64,000 nucleotides of DNA from Sphingopyxis sp. TUF1. GTDB lineage: Bacteria > Pseudomonadota > Alphaproteobacteria > Sphingomonadales > Sphingomonadaceae. Positions 17,165 through 28,104 of this stretch are shown one piece after another. A program made the translations under genes and the position numbers. Numbering within the stretch: the first letter of the stretch is position 1; every line of letters begins with the position of its first letter. The notes beneath the pieces are model-generated. The model saw only the letters and a program-made list of their open reading frames with translations, did not search any database and was not told the DNA's origin. Location: assembly GCF_036687315.1 (NCBI RefSeq), contig NZ_CP144683.1, forward strand, positions 1,364,001-1,428,000, given 5' to 3'.

Positions 17165-17189
17165 TGCGCTCTCCTTACTGAAACTGATG

Positions 17190-20069
17190 TTAGTTAGCGG
17201 GAGACACCGTTTCCACCGGCAGCCCCAATCCGTCAAGCTGCGGTTTCACCACTGCGGCGTCACCGACGACGACATAGACGAGATTGTCGGTGCTGAGCGC
17301 CTTCCGCGCCGCTGCATCGACAGCTTCGGGCGTCATCGCCTCATAGCTCGCGGGCAGCTTCTCATAATAATCGTCCGGCCGATCGAATTTGGCGATCGCG
17401 CGGAGCCCGCCGAGCACGTCGCTTGACGTTTCGAAACTGCCCGGCAGTTCGCGGACGCTGCCGTTCACCGTGCGCTGCAATTCGTCCTTGGTCACGCCCT
17501 TGTCGCCAAGGAAGGCCTTGAGGTCGCTTTGCAGCTCCTTGATCGAATCGCCGGTGCGGTCGGCCTGCACCGGCGCCGACGCAATCCAGCTCACCCGGTC
17601 CTTTTCGCCAGTCACGCTCGTGCGCACGCCATAGGACCAGCCCTTCGTCTCGCGCAGATTCATGTTGAACCGCGACAGGAAATTGCCGCCGAAAATATCA
17701 TTGGCGGCGCGCAGCACCTCCAATTCGTCGCCGCCTTTGACGTCGAGCACCTTGCCCGCAAGGATCACCGACTGCGGCGATTTGGGCCGGTCGACGAGCA
17801 GGATTCGGGGCTGCGGCGTGGGCACGGCAATTTCGAAATGCTTGGTCGGCTTCGGCGTCGCCGGCGCCTTCCAGTTGCCGAATGTCGCGTCGAGTTCCTT
17901 CTTCACCTCGGCCAGCGTCGTGTCGCCGACGACGAAGATTCGCGCATTGTCCGGGCGAATCCATGCGGAATGGAAGGCTGCAAGCTGGTCGCGCGTTGCC
18001 GCGGTCACGGCTGGGGCGTTGCCAAGGCCTGAGGGCGGGATGCCATAGGGGTGCTCGGTGCCATAAAGCGCCGGCATCAGCACGCGCTGCGCGATCGAGC
18101 GCGGTTCGTTGAGTTCGGCCTTCAGCCGGTTGAGCTGCTGCGCGCGCACGCGCTCCAGTTCCTTGGCATCGAACGCGGGGTTGCGCACATAATCGGCGAG
18201 CAGCGCCAGCGACGCGCGGAGGTTCGGCTTGAGCGCGAACAGGCCGAGCGCGGTTTCATCGGCGTCGGCATAGCCATAGGTCTGCGCACCCAGCCGCTCC
18301 TTCGCTTCGGCAAAGGCAATCGAATCGAGGCTCTTCGTGCCTTCGTCCATCAGGCTGAGCATCAGCGACTGCGTGCCGAGCGCACTGCGCGGGTCAGCGG
18401 CATAGCCGGCGTCGAAGCTCACCTGAACATTGACCGTCGGCACGGCGTCGCGCCGCGCAAAGACGACTTCGATGCCATTTTTGAGCTTCGTGCGCTCAAT
18501 GTCGGGAAATTCGAGCGCCTTGAGCCCCGAAACGTCGGGGAATTGCGAGCGATCGGCGATCGACGTCGCGGCCCCCATGCCGCTGTCGGGGCCAACGTCG
18601 CCCAGCGCGGGGTTCCAGTAACGGTCGGGCTGGACCGGGGCGGCATCCTTCGCAGCAACGATGGCACCGCCGCGGTTCTCGCCGCCCTCGGTGCGCTCGC
18701 CGGGGGTGTAGGTCAGCGCAAAGGCCGGGCGCGACAGCCATTTGCGCGCGGCATCGCGCACCTGTTCGGGCGTCGCCTTGGCCAGCCGGTCGAGCTCAAC
18801 CTTGTAATAAGCGGGATTGTTCGAATAGAGCGCGCCCTCGGCCAGCGTCACCGCCTTGCCGCCGAACCCGCCGACCGATTCGAGCTGCGAGATCGCGCCG
18901 CCAAGATAGCTCGCGGTCGCACGCTGCAATTCGTCGGCGGTTGGGCCGCTCGCAAGGAACGCGGCGATTTCTTCGTCGAGGCGTTTTGCGACATGCGCGG
19001 GGTCGACGCCCGCCTTGACGTCGGCTTGGACCAAGACGATGCCCGCATCTTCGAACGGCGAGGCGCCGGCCGAGACGCTGACCGCGATCGGATCCTTGCG
19101 CACCAGCGCATTGTCGAGCCGCGACGACGACAGTCCGCCGAGAACCGTCATCGCCATCTGGAGCGGAACGGATTCGGCATCGTTCAGCCCCGGCATCGTC
19201 CACATGCGATAGATGCGCGTGGTCGGGATCATGTCCTTGACCTCTTTGGCGAGCGGCGCGGGCAGCGTCGGCACCGATACCGGGGGCGCCTTGATCTCGG
19301 GACCGCGCGGAATGTCGCCGAACCACTGGCCCACCTTGGCCCTGGCGGTCGCCACGTCGATGTCGCCCGCCAGCACCAGCACGGCATTGTTCGGACCATA
19401 ATTGTCGGTGAACCACGTCTTCACATCACCAAGGCTCGCCGAATTGAGGTCGTCCATCGAACCGATGGTGCTGTGATGATAAGGATGTCCCTTGGGGAAG
19501 AGATTTTCGAAGATCTCGTAGCGCAGCAGGCCATAGGGATTGTTGTCGCCCTGACGCTTTTCATTCTGGACGACGCCGCGCTGGTTATCGAGCTTTTCCT
19601 GCGTCACCGCGCCGAGCAAATGCCCCATGCGGTCGCTTTCGAGGAAGAGCGCGAGGTCGAGCGCGCCCGTCGGCACCGTTTCAAAATAATTGGTGCGGTC
19701 GAGGAAGGTCGTACCGTTGAAATCGGTCGCACCGACCTGCCGCAGCGGCTCGAAGAAATCGTCGGGAGCGTTTTCCGACCCGTTGAACATCAGATGTTCG
19801 AACAGATGCGCAAAGCCCGTCTTGCCCTTGGGTTCATGCTTCGACCCGACGCGGTACCACACCGACACCGCGACGACGGGCGCCTTGCGATCCTCGTGCA
19901 CGATGACGCGCAGCCCGTTGTCGAGCGTGAAGGCCTCATACGGAATATCGACCGCCTTGACGAGCGCGGCGGTCGGCGCGGGCGCGGCGGCCTTGGCGAG
20001 CGCCGGCGCGGCAGCGACGAGCGAGGTCGACAAAGCGAGGGCGACAGCGAAATGGTGAAAGCGAGCCAT
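17190..20069 (-). CDS. Exported M16-family zinc metallopeptidase
   Basis: A 959-residue protein with a signal peptide (MARFHHFAVALALSTSLVAA-APALA). The inverted zinc motif HLFEH occurs at residues 88-92 (ligands His88 and His92, catalytic Glu91), with the downstream glutamate region VVQNEKRQGDNNPYG. The second half (from about residue 510, EFPDIERTKLKNGIEVVFAR...) repeats the M16 fold without HxxEH, as in the fused pitrilysin-like processing peptidases. Such enzymes degrade or process peptides in the periplasm. The ATG at 20069 follows AGGGGATTTTC. It is the first of three exported hydrolases in this stretch. Confidence 0.93.
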   Translation of the reverse strand: MARFHHFAVALALSTSLVAAAPALAKAAAPAPTAALVKAVDIPYEAFTLDNGLRVIVHEDRKAPVVAVSVWYRVGSKHEPKGKTGFAHLFEHLMFNGSENAPDDFFEPLRQVGATDFNGTTFLDRTNYFETVPTGALDLALFLESDRMGHLLGAVTQEKLDNQRGVVQNEKRQGDNNPYGLLRYEIFENLFPKGHPYHHSTIGSMDDLNSASLGDVKTWFTDNYGPNNAVLVLAGDIDVATARAKVGQWFGDIPRGPEIKAPPVSVPTLPAPLAKEVKDMIPTTRIYRMWTMPGLNDAESVPLQMAMTVLGGLSSSRLDNALVRKDPIAVSVSAGASPFEDAGIVLVQADVKAGVDPAHVAKRLDEEIAAFLASGPTADELQRATASYLGGAISQLESVGGFGGKAVTLAEGALYSNNPAYYKVELDRLAKATPEQVRDAARKWLSRPAFALTYTPGERTEGGENRGGAIVAAKDAAPVQPDRYWNPALGDVGPDSGMGAATSIADRSQFPDVSGLKALEFPDIERTKLKNGIEVVFARRDAVPTVNVQVSFDAGYAADPRSALGTQSLMLSLMDEGTKSLDSIAFAEAKERLGAQTYGYADADETALGLFALKPNLRASLALLADYVRNPAFDAKELERVRAQQLNRLKAELNEPRSIAQRVLMPALYGTEHPYGIPPSGLGNAPAVTAATRDQLAAFHSAWIRPDNARIFVVGDTTLAEVKKELDATFGNWKAPATPKPTKHFEIAVPTPQPRILLVDRPKSPQSVILAGKVLDVKGGDELEVLRAANDIFGGNFLSRFNMNLRETKGWSYGVRTSVTGEKDRVSWIASAPVQADRTGDSIKELQSDLKAFLGDKGVTKDELQRTVNGSVRELPGSFETSSDVLGGLRAIAKFDRPDDYYEKLPASYEAMTPEAVDAAARKALSTDNLVYVVVGDAAVVKPQLDGLGLPVETVSPAN

Positions 20070-20166
20070 GAAAATCCCCTGGGTCAAGGCGGACAGGTTC
20101 AGACCTGCCGGAATCCGGGCGCCGGACGGCACTGTATCAATGGTCTAGGACAGCGCGCGGCCGCTT

Positions 20167-22323
20167 TCAAGGCCGATAGAAGCGCGCGCCGCTGGCTCTC
20201 AGCGCCGCCGGGTCGAACAGTACGGGCTTCAGCTGGTGACGCACGAACAGCGGTGCCTGGTCGTTGTAGTGCGGGCTGTCAGGTCGCGTCGTCGCCGAAC
20301 CGAACGGCTGGATCGATTCGGAGCGCACGCGGCCATCGCGGTCCCATGTCACGAACATGATGAAGCTGTCGCCGTGGCGGACCTTCAGCCGCCCGTCGGG
20401 CTCCTCGTCCCACAAGGTCGAGGCGCGCACCGTATCGTTGCCGCCGTCAAGCGGCAGGTCGATGCGGCTCGCCCCTTCGCCGTGGCGGAGGCGGAGCACC
20501 GTGCCGAGCCTGGGGTCGAGACCACCGAAATGTTTCTGCAAATGCGCGGCGACCTGGCTCAAAACCTCGCGCGGGTCGGGCGCGGCGCGGCGCTGGTAGT
20601 GGCGACCGTTCGCCGGGCGCAGCACCATCAGCGCGAGCGCGTCGCCGCGGCCCTTGCCATCGAGATTCCAGTCCCATTGGCGGAGCAGCGCCTGCGCCTT
20701 GCCAAGCGCCAGATCGCCCTTCGTATCGAGCGCGAGCAGCCTATCGATCCACGCTTTTGCATAGCCCGTGCGCGCATAGGCCGTGTCATATTTGATCGCC
20801 TTCAGCCGCGCCTCGTCGATCTGGCCCGACGCCTCGAACAGTTCGATCAGCCGCACGGCGCGGTTGGTCATATCGTCCTCAATGCCGAGCAAGGGCGAAA
20901 AGGCGGCCGCGTCGAGCTCGTCACCCGGCCCCGCCGCGACCCACGGCGTGTTGTTCGCATTCATCACATAGCCCGAGCGCGGATTGACGAGCGCGGGCAC
21001 ACGGTCGAACGGCAGAGTTTTCGTCCACAGCGCCGCGGACGTGTCGCCGGGCAGCACGCCGCGCCAGTTGAAGCCCGCGGGCCGGTCGGGGAACATCGCG
21101 TTATAGAACAGGCCGATGTTGCCCTTGGCATCAGCATAGACAAAATTGGTCGCGGGCACGCCCTGCCCCGCCATCGCCGCGCGCCATTCAGCAAAATCCT
21201 TTGCCTTGTTGAGCCGGTAATATTGGGTGACCATCGCCGCCTGATCCTGCCCCGCATAGCGGATCGCAAAGGCGCCCTCGTCATTCTTCACGACCGGCCC
21301 ATGCACCGAGCGATAGACGGTCCGCGGCACGGGCAGGACGAAGGGGCCGACCTTGACCTTGAGCCAGATGCGCTTTTCCTCGAGCGGGCGCCAGCCGCCG
21401 TCGAAGCGGTATTTCTCGCCGCTCTCGTCGAGCACAAGCTTGTAGACGTCGATCAGGTCAGGCCGATTCACCGTGTTGGTCCAGCCAAGATATTTGTTGT
21501 GACCGAGGAAGGGATAGGGCGATCCGGGAAAGTTCGCCCCTGCGAAATCCCAGCCTTCTTCGCTGTGGACGACCAGCTCGTACCAGGCGACGCCGCCGGT
21601 CCACGGCTGGTGCGAATTGGACACGAGCCGCGTTGCGCCGTCGGCCGCGCGCGCGGGCGCGACCGCCATGCCGTTCGATCCATTGTCGGCCGGGTCGCGG
21701 CCGACCGGCGTCAGCTCGCGCGGGACGAGCTTGCCCGTGGCGTCGAGCGCGGGACCGCCCTCGCGTCCGATCGGCTTGCCTTCCACGAGCGACCCCAGCA
21801 CCGAATCGAGCCCGAAGAAAAAGGGCGAGCGCAGCACGAAACCCCCAACGACATCTTCGCCCGTCACCGGGAACAGCCCCGACAGCCGCACCTCGTCCGG
21901 GTGTTCCTCCGCATAATGGTTGAGCCCCGCGGCATAGGCGGTGAACAGCGCGCGCACATCCGCGGGCAGGCGCGGCCAGTCGCGCTTCGCGGTCGCGCGC
22001 ACGCCGAGCAGCGCCTCGGCATAATCGACCATTGCGCCATCTTCGCCCAGCATCGCCCCCGCGCGGCCGCGCGTCATCGCCAGCACTTCCTGCAAGGTCG
22101 AAAAATCATCCTCGGCATGCGCATAAGCCACGCCATAGGCGACGTCGGCATCGGTTTTGCCAAAGATGTGCGGCACGCCGAATTTATCGCGCGCAATGCG
22201 CACGTCGGTGGGCTTGAAGGCGGGCGCCGCAGGCGCTTCCGCGGTCAACGGTTCCCAGAACGCGAGCGAGGCGGCGGTTACTGCCAGCAGCAACAGAAAT
22301 CCCAGAAAAATCCGTCGCAGCAT
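20167..22323 (-). CDS. Penicillin acylase family (Ntn-hydrolase) protein
   Basis: A 718-residue exported enzyme: N-terminal hydrophobic segment MLRRIFLGFLLLLAVTAASL, alpha-chain starting VRIARDKFGVPHIFGKTDADVAYGVAYAHAEDDF, then the autocleavage site DNG-SNGMAVAP with the nucleophile Ser216. Downstream are the beta-chain motifs GVAWYELVVHSEEGWDFAGANFPGSPYPFLGHNKYLGWTNT, including the conserved oxyanion asparagine region. The family hydrolyses amide-linked acyl groups: beta-lactam side chains, lipopeptides such as aculeacin, or N-acyl-homoserine lactones (quorum quenching). The substrate cannot be assigned from sequence. The ATG at 22323 follows GAGGACCAGTA and is preferred over an upstream ATG 17 codons earlier. 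It is divergent from the M17 aminopeptidase. Confidence 0.9.
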   Translation of the reverse strand: MLRRIFLGFLLLLAVTAASLAFWEPLTAEAPAAPAFKPTDVRIARDKFGVPHIFGKTDADVAYGVAYAHAEDDFSTLQEVLAMTRGRAGAMLGEDGAMVDYAEALLGVRATAKRDWPRLPADVRALFTAYAAGLNHYAEEHPDEVRLSGLFPVTGEDVVGGFVLRSPFFFGLDSVLGSLVEGKPIGREGGPALDATGKLVPRELTPVGRDPADNGSNGMAVAPARAADGATRLVSNSHQPWTGGVAWYELVVHSEEGWDFAGANFPGSPYPFLGHNKYLGWTNTVNRPDLIDVYKLVLDESGEKYRFDGGWRPLEEKRIWLKVKVGPFVLPVPRTVYRSVHGPVVKNDEGAFAIRYAGQDQAAMVTQYYRLNKAKDFAEWRAAMAGQGVPATNFVYADAKGNIGLFYNAMFPDRPAGFNWRGVLPGDTSAALWTKTLPFDRVPALVNPRSGYVMNANNTPWVAAGPGDELDAAAFSPLLGIEDDMTNRAVRLIELFEASGQIDEARLKAIKYDTAYARTGYAKAWIDRLLALDTKGDLALGKAQALLRQWDWNLDGKGRGDALALMVLRPANGRHYQRRAAPDPREVLSQVAAHLQKHFGGLDPRLGTVLRLRHGEGASRIDLPLDGGNDTVRASTLWDEEPDGRLKVRHGDSFIMFVTWDRDGRVRSESIQPFGSATTRPDSPHYNDQAPLFVRHQLKPVLFDPAALRASGARFYRP

Positions 22324-22473
22324 TACTGGTCCTCTTCGCTTCGGCTTCGGCGGCATCTGTGACCGCCATGTCATTAGATGGCAAGCCGCTGTCGTTCGTC
22401 GAGCCGGATTTGCGGACGGGGCGAAGCGCGCTATGCAAAGCGCAGGTCATTGAACAACGGGGACAATCGAACC

Positions 22474-24048
22474 ATGCGCATGAAAACACTTCTTCTTTCC
22501 GCCTGCCTGTCGCTTGCCTTGGTGCCCGGCGCTTTGGCGCAGGGCGTCATGGGATCGGGCGTCGTCCCGGCGAGCGCCGCGAACAGCGCCGAACGCGCGA
22601 TCGGCTTCGCGTCCCGCGCACCGGCGGGCGCCGCGCTCGTCATTGTAATGACCGACGCTACGCTGCCGCCGCTCGACGGCATCGCGCTGACTGCCGCCGA
22701 GCGGCAGGCGGTGGAGGCCGCAATCACCGCCGCGAGCTTCGACGGCAAGGCGGAATCGACGCTGTCGCTGCGCGGCATCGGCGCGCACCCGCGCATCCTG
22801 CTCGTTGGTACAGGGCCGGTTCCCTCGTCGCTCGCGCTCGCCGAGGCGGGCGGCAAGGCGGCGCAGGAAATGAAGAGCGAGGCGCATCCCGTCGCGATCG
22901 CCGGTGCATTTGGCGACACCTCCACCGCCGAAGTCGCTTATGGGTTTGCGCTCGGCCAATATCGCTTCGACCGTTACAAGACCGTCGATCGCAAGCTGCC
23001 GCCGACCGCACCGGTCACGCTCGTCGGCGCCAATCCCTCGGCCGCCGAGGCGGCTTTTGCGGCGCGCTGGCAGCCACTCGTCGATGGCGTGCGCCTGTCG
23101 CGCGACCTGGCCAACGAACCCGCGAACGTCATCTACCCCGAAAGCTTTGTCGCGCGCGTACGCGAAGCCTTCGCGGGCGTGCCGGGTGTCAGCATCGAGG
23201 TGCTCGACGAAGCGGCAATGCGGCGGCTCGGCATGGGCACGCTCGTCGGTGTCGGACAGGGCAGCCCGCGCGGGTCGCGGCTGCTCGCGGTGCGCTACCG
23301 CGGCGCGGGCGCGCCCGCCGCGCCGATGGCCTTCGTCGGCAAGGGGATCACCTTCGATTCGGGGGGCATTTCGCTGAAGCCGGGGTCGGGCATGTGGGAC
23401 ATGAAGGGCGACATGTCGGGGGCCGCGTCGGCCGTCGGCGCGGCGCTGTCGCTCGCGAAATCGCGCGCGCCGGTGCATGTTGTCGCGGTCGCGGCACTCG
23501 CCGAAAACATGCCCGACGGTAACGCTCAACGCCCCGGCGACGTCACCCGCACGCTGTCGGGCAAGACGATCGAGATGCTGAACAGCGACGCTGAGGGGCG
23601 CCTCGTTCTTGCCGACGCCAATGAATATGTCGCACGCGAATATAAACCGCGCGCGATCGTCAATATCGCAACGCTCACGGGTTCGATCGTTTTGGCGCTC
23701 GACGATCAATATGCCGGCCTCTTCGCGCGCGACGAAAAACTCGCCGCCGCACTTCTCGCGGCGGGAACGGCGAGCGGCGAGGAACTGTGGCGGATGCCGC
23801 TGCACAAGAATTATGCGGAAAGGCTCAAATCCGACATCGCCGACATCCGCAACATCGCGCCGGGCCAGCAACCGGGCGCGAGCCTTGGCGCCCATGCCAT
23901 CGGCTTTTTCGTCGATGAGGCGATGCCTTGGGCCCATCTCGACATAGCGGGGGTGAACCAGGCCGAAAAAGCAACGCCCCTCGTGCCTAAGGGGATGACA
24001 GGCTTTGGCGTGCGCCTGCTCGACCAGCTGGCGCGCGGCGGAGATTGA
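22474..24048 (+). CDS. M17 leucyl aminopeptidase with a signal peptide
   Basis: A 524-residue aminopeptidase. The di-metal site is complete: KGITFDSGG (Lys290, Asp295), MWDMKGDMSGAA, and the family signature NSDAEGRLVLADA (from Asn370). Unusually for this normally cytoplasmic family it starts with MRMKTLLLSACLSLALVPGALAQ, a convincing signal peptide, so it likely works in the periplasm trimming N-terminal residues from peptides produced by neighbours such as the M16 peptidase. The ATG at 22474 follows GGGGACAATCGAACC; an ATG two codons later is an alternative that leaves the signal peptide intact. Followed by a repeat element. Confidence 0.93.
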   Translation: MRMKTLLLSACLSLALVPGALAQGVMGSGVVPASAANSAERAIGFASRAPAGAALVIVMTDATLPPLDGIALTAAERQAVEAAITAASFDGKAESTLSLRGIGAHPRILLVGTGPVPSSLALAEAGGKAAQEMKSEAHPVAIAGAFGDTSTAEVAYGFALGQYRFDRYKTVDRKLPPTAPVTLVGANPSAAEAAFAARWQPLVDGVRLSRDLANEPANVIYPESFVARVREAFAGVPGVSIEVLDEAAMRRLGMGTLVGVGQGSPRGSRLLAVRYRGAGAPAAPMAFVGKGITFDSGGISLKPGSGMWDMKGDMSGAASAVGAALSLAKSRAPVHVVAVAALAENMPDGNAQRPGDVTRTLSGKTIEMLNSDAEGRLVLADANEYVAREYKPRAIVNIATLTGSIVLALDDQYAGLFARDEKLAAALLAAGTASGEELWRMPLHKNYAERLKSDIADIRNIAPGQQPGASLGAHAIGFFVDEAMPWAHLDIAGVNQAEKATPLVPKGMTGFGVRLLDQLARGGD

Positions 24049-24072
24049 CAGCAGTTGCATCCGCTGATCATC

Positions 24073-24147
24073 GTCACCCCGGCGAAGGCCGGGGTCTCGT
24101 CGGTGCACGCTACACCTGGGCGAGATCCCGGCCTTCGCCGGGATGAC
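24073..24147. repeat. Palindromic repeat, type E, downstream of the M17 peptidase
   Basis: GTCACCCCGGCGAAGGCCGG... (24073-24099) and its reverse complement (24121-24147) match over 27 bp with two differences, both tolerable as G-U pairs in RNA. Loop of 21 bp. The core CCGGCGAAGGCCGGG is a commonly seen intergenic palindrome in alphaproteobacteria; here it may serve as the 3' end of the peptidase transcript. Confidence 0.85.
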
Positions 24148-24178
24148 AACCGTCGTGATCAACCGTCGAGCGCGCCCC

Positions 24179-24206
24179 CTTGTGTTGCCAAAAAGCAACA
24201 CTATCT
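24179..24206 (+). promoter_or_regulatory. Candidate RpoH (sigma-32) heat-shock promoter of clpB
   Basis: CTTG (24179-24182) and ACTATCT (24200-24206) are separated by 17 bp, fitting the alphaproteobacterial RpoH pattern CTTG-N17-CYTATNT with one mismatch (A for the first C). Transcription would start near 24213, about 22 nt before the clpB ATG, with the ribosome-binding AAAGGGGC between. The spacer contains a perfect inverted repeat TGTTGC-CAAAAA-GCAACA (24183-24200). Confidence 0.65.
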
Positions 24207-24234
24207 TCGCGGGTGAGAAAGGGGCTTATCCACC

Positions 24235-26814
<2,580 letters not shown>

Positions 26815-26851
26815 GCGGCAATGGCGGCGTCGGGCGGCCCTTGCTTATCCG

Positions 26852-27457
26852 TCAGGCAGGCTGCTGTGCAGCGAGCGTCGCGAGCCATTCGGGCTCGGGC
26901 TGGTCCGCGTCATAATATTCGAAGATCAGGTGAATGCGCGGCGTGTCGCCGCCATTCACCACCGCATGCACGCCCATATTGTTGACCTCGGCCGCCTCGC
27001 CCTCGACAATGTGATAGCTCTGGCCCTCGATACGGAACTCGACCTGGTCATTCGTCTGGATCGGCACGTGAATCTTGTGCGGCCATTTCGCCGCAGGATT
27101 GGCATCGCGATGCGGCTGAATTACCCCGCCGGCGGGCATGCGGGCAAGCATGACCCTAGGGAAGACACCGTTGCTATAGCCATAGTCGGCGGTCGCCGCG
27201 GTGAGCACAGGGGCGAGCAACGGCTCCCATTCGTCCCACAGCGGGCGTGAATAGCTGCTGCGCCAGTCGCGCATGTTTGAAATGAAACGAAAGACAATAT
27301 GCGCGGTCGCATCGAGTGCCTCAAAGCGATTGGGCTTGTCGGCATTTTCCGCATGCCACATTTCTTCAGGGATCCCCATTACCGCGGCCTTTACCGCGGC
27401 GATGTCGACCGCACCCAGCCGGCGGATGCTTGTCGTCTTTCGGGGGTTGGGATACAT
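26852..27457 (-). CDS. Aspartyl/asparaginyl beta-hydroxylase-like dioxygenase
   Basis: A 201-residue soluble protein with the double-stranded beta-helix of the Asp/Asn beta-hydroxylase family: metal-site region PAGGVIQPHRDANPAAKWPHKIHVPI (His116, Asp118), VEGEAAEVNNMGVHAVVNGGD (His164) and the 2-oxoglutarate-binding TPRIHLIFEYY (Arg174, His176). The family uses Fe(II) and 2-oxoglutarate to hydroxylate Asp/Asn in peptides or, in relatives, free substrates. It is last in a minus-strand run whose upstream genes are a sulfotransferase (18 nt away) and a second hydroxylase of the same fold, so the three probably act on one target. The target is unknown. The start at 27457 has only a weak AGGG upstream. 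Confidence 0.85.
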   Translation of the reverse strand: MYPNPRKTTSIRRLGAVDIAAVKAAVMGIPEEMWHAENADKPNRFEALDATAHIVFRFISNMRDWRSSYSRPLWDEWEPLLAPVLTAATADYGYSNGVFPRVMLARMPAGGVIQPHRDANPAAKWPHKIHVPIQTNDQVEFRIEGQSYHIVEGEAAEVNNMGVHAVVNGGDTPRIHLIFEYYDADQPEPEWLATLAAQQPA

Positions 27458-27475
27458 CGCGTTCAGCCCTTCCGA

Positions 27476-28099
27476 TCAATAGTCATAACCGAAAAGCTCA
27501 AGATCGCGGGCATAAATCTTCGCAACCCCGTCAATCAGCTCCTGATCATAATAATCGCGATAGTTGCCGCGTCGCGATCGATTGGCGTGATCCAACGGGG
27601 TGGATGGGATACCGATCCTCGCGCAAACTACGTCATAGGATGATTGCATCTCTTCCACCTTTCCCAGCATATCTGCCAGCAAGCTGCCATCGCGATCGGT
27701 CAGAAACAGATGCTGAGGACGGAATATGATGTGCTGATGCGGCGGGGCGATGAAAAGGAAATGACGCATCACCCGCTGCGGGTCGCGTTCGAAACTTCCT
27801 TCGCGACTAGTGGCAAAGGCGCAGTAGGAAATGAAACGGTCGAACGGATTGCGCACAAAGGCAAATTTGAAATAGTTTGTGAATTGATCTTCGCCCAGAA
27901 AGGGCCGGATTTCGGCGAAGCTTATATGGCCATGGCCCATTCGAGCGATCTCGGGGATCGGAAAGCTCTTTTCCACGAACAGGCGTGCCTGCTCCATATC
28001 TCCATCGCCCATATGCGCGCGCAAGGCTTGGCGAACCGAATGCGTCCCCGTCTTCGGAATAGCCACAAAGATAAAGCGATGTTGATGCGAAACGATCAT
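27476..28099 (-). CDS. Sulfotransferase-family protein (stand-alone)
   Basis: A 207-residue protein with the two PAPS-binding elements of sulfotransferases: the 5'-phosphosulfate loop AIPKTGTHSVRQAL (residues 14-24) and the 3'-phosphate-binding FAFVRNPFDRFISYCAF. It resembles the Sulfotransfer_2 family (carbohydrate/other-acceptor Golgi type enzymes) more than cytosolic SULTs. It would transfer sulfate from PAPS to a hydroxyl or sugar acceptor. The start at 28099 lies 5 nt after the stop of the upstream hydroxylase, implying translational coupling, and the next hydroxylase follows 18 nt after its stop. Acceptor unknown; a hydroxylated residue made by the neighbours is a reasonable guess only. 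Confidence 0.88.
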   Translation of the reverse strand: MIVSHQHRFIFVAIPKTGTHSVRQALRAHMGDGDMEQARLFVEKSFPIPEIARMGHGHISFAEIRPFLGEDQFTNYFKFAFVRNPFDRFISYCAFATSREGSFERDPQRVMRHFLFIAPPHQHIIFRPQHLFLTDRDGSLLADMLGKVEEMQSSYDVVCARIGIPSTPLDHANRSRRGNYRDYYDQELIDGVAKIYARDLELFGYDY

Positions 28100-28104
28100 G
28101 GGTT

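Noticed and set aside
18051..20360. Long plus-strand open frame opposite the M16 peptidase gene
   Set aside because: Arg/Ala/Gly-rich shadow of a confidently identified gene, without a signal, domain or ribosome-binding site.
22431..22925. Minus-strand frame starting opposite the exported aminopeptidase
   Set aside because: Antisense to the signal peptide and first domain of a clear M17 enzyme; no independent support.
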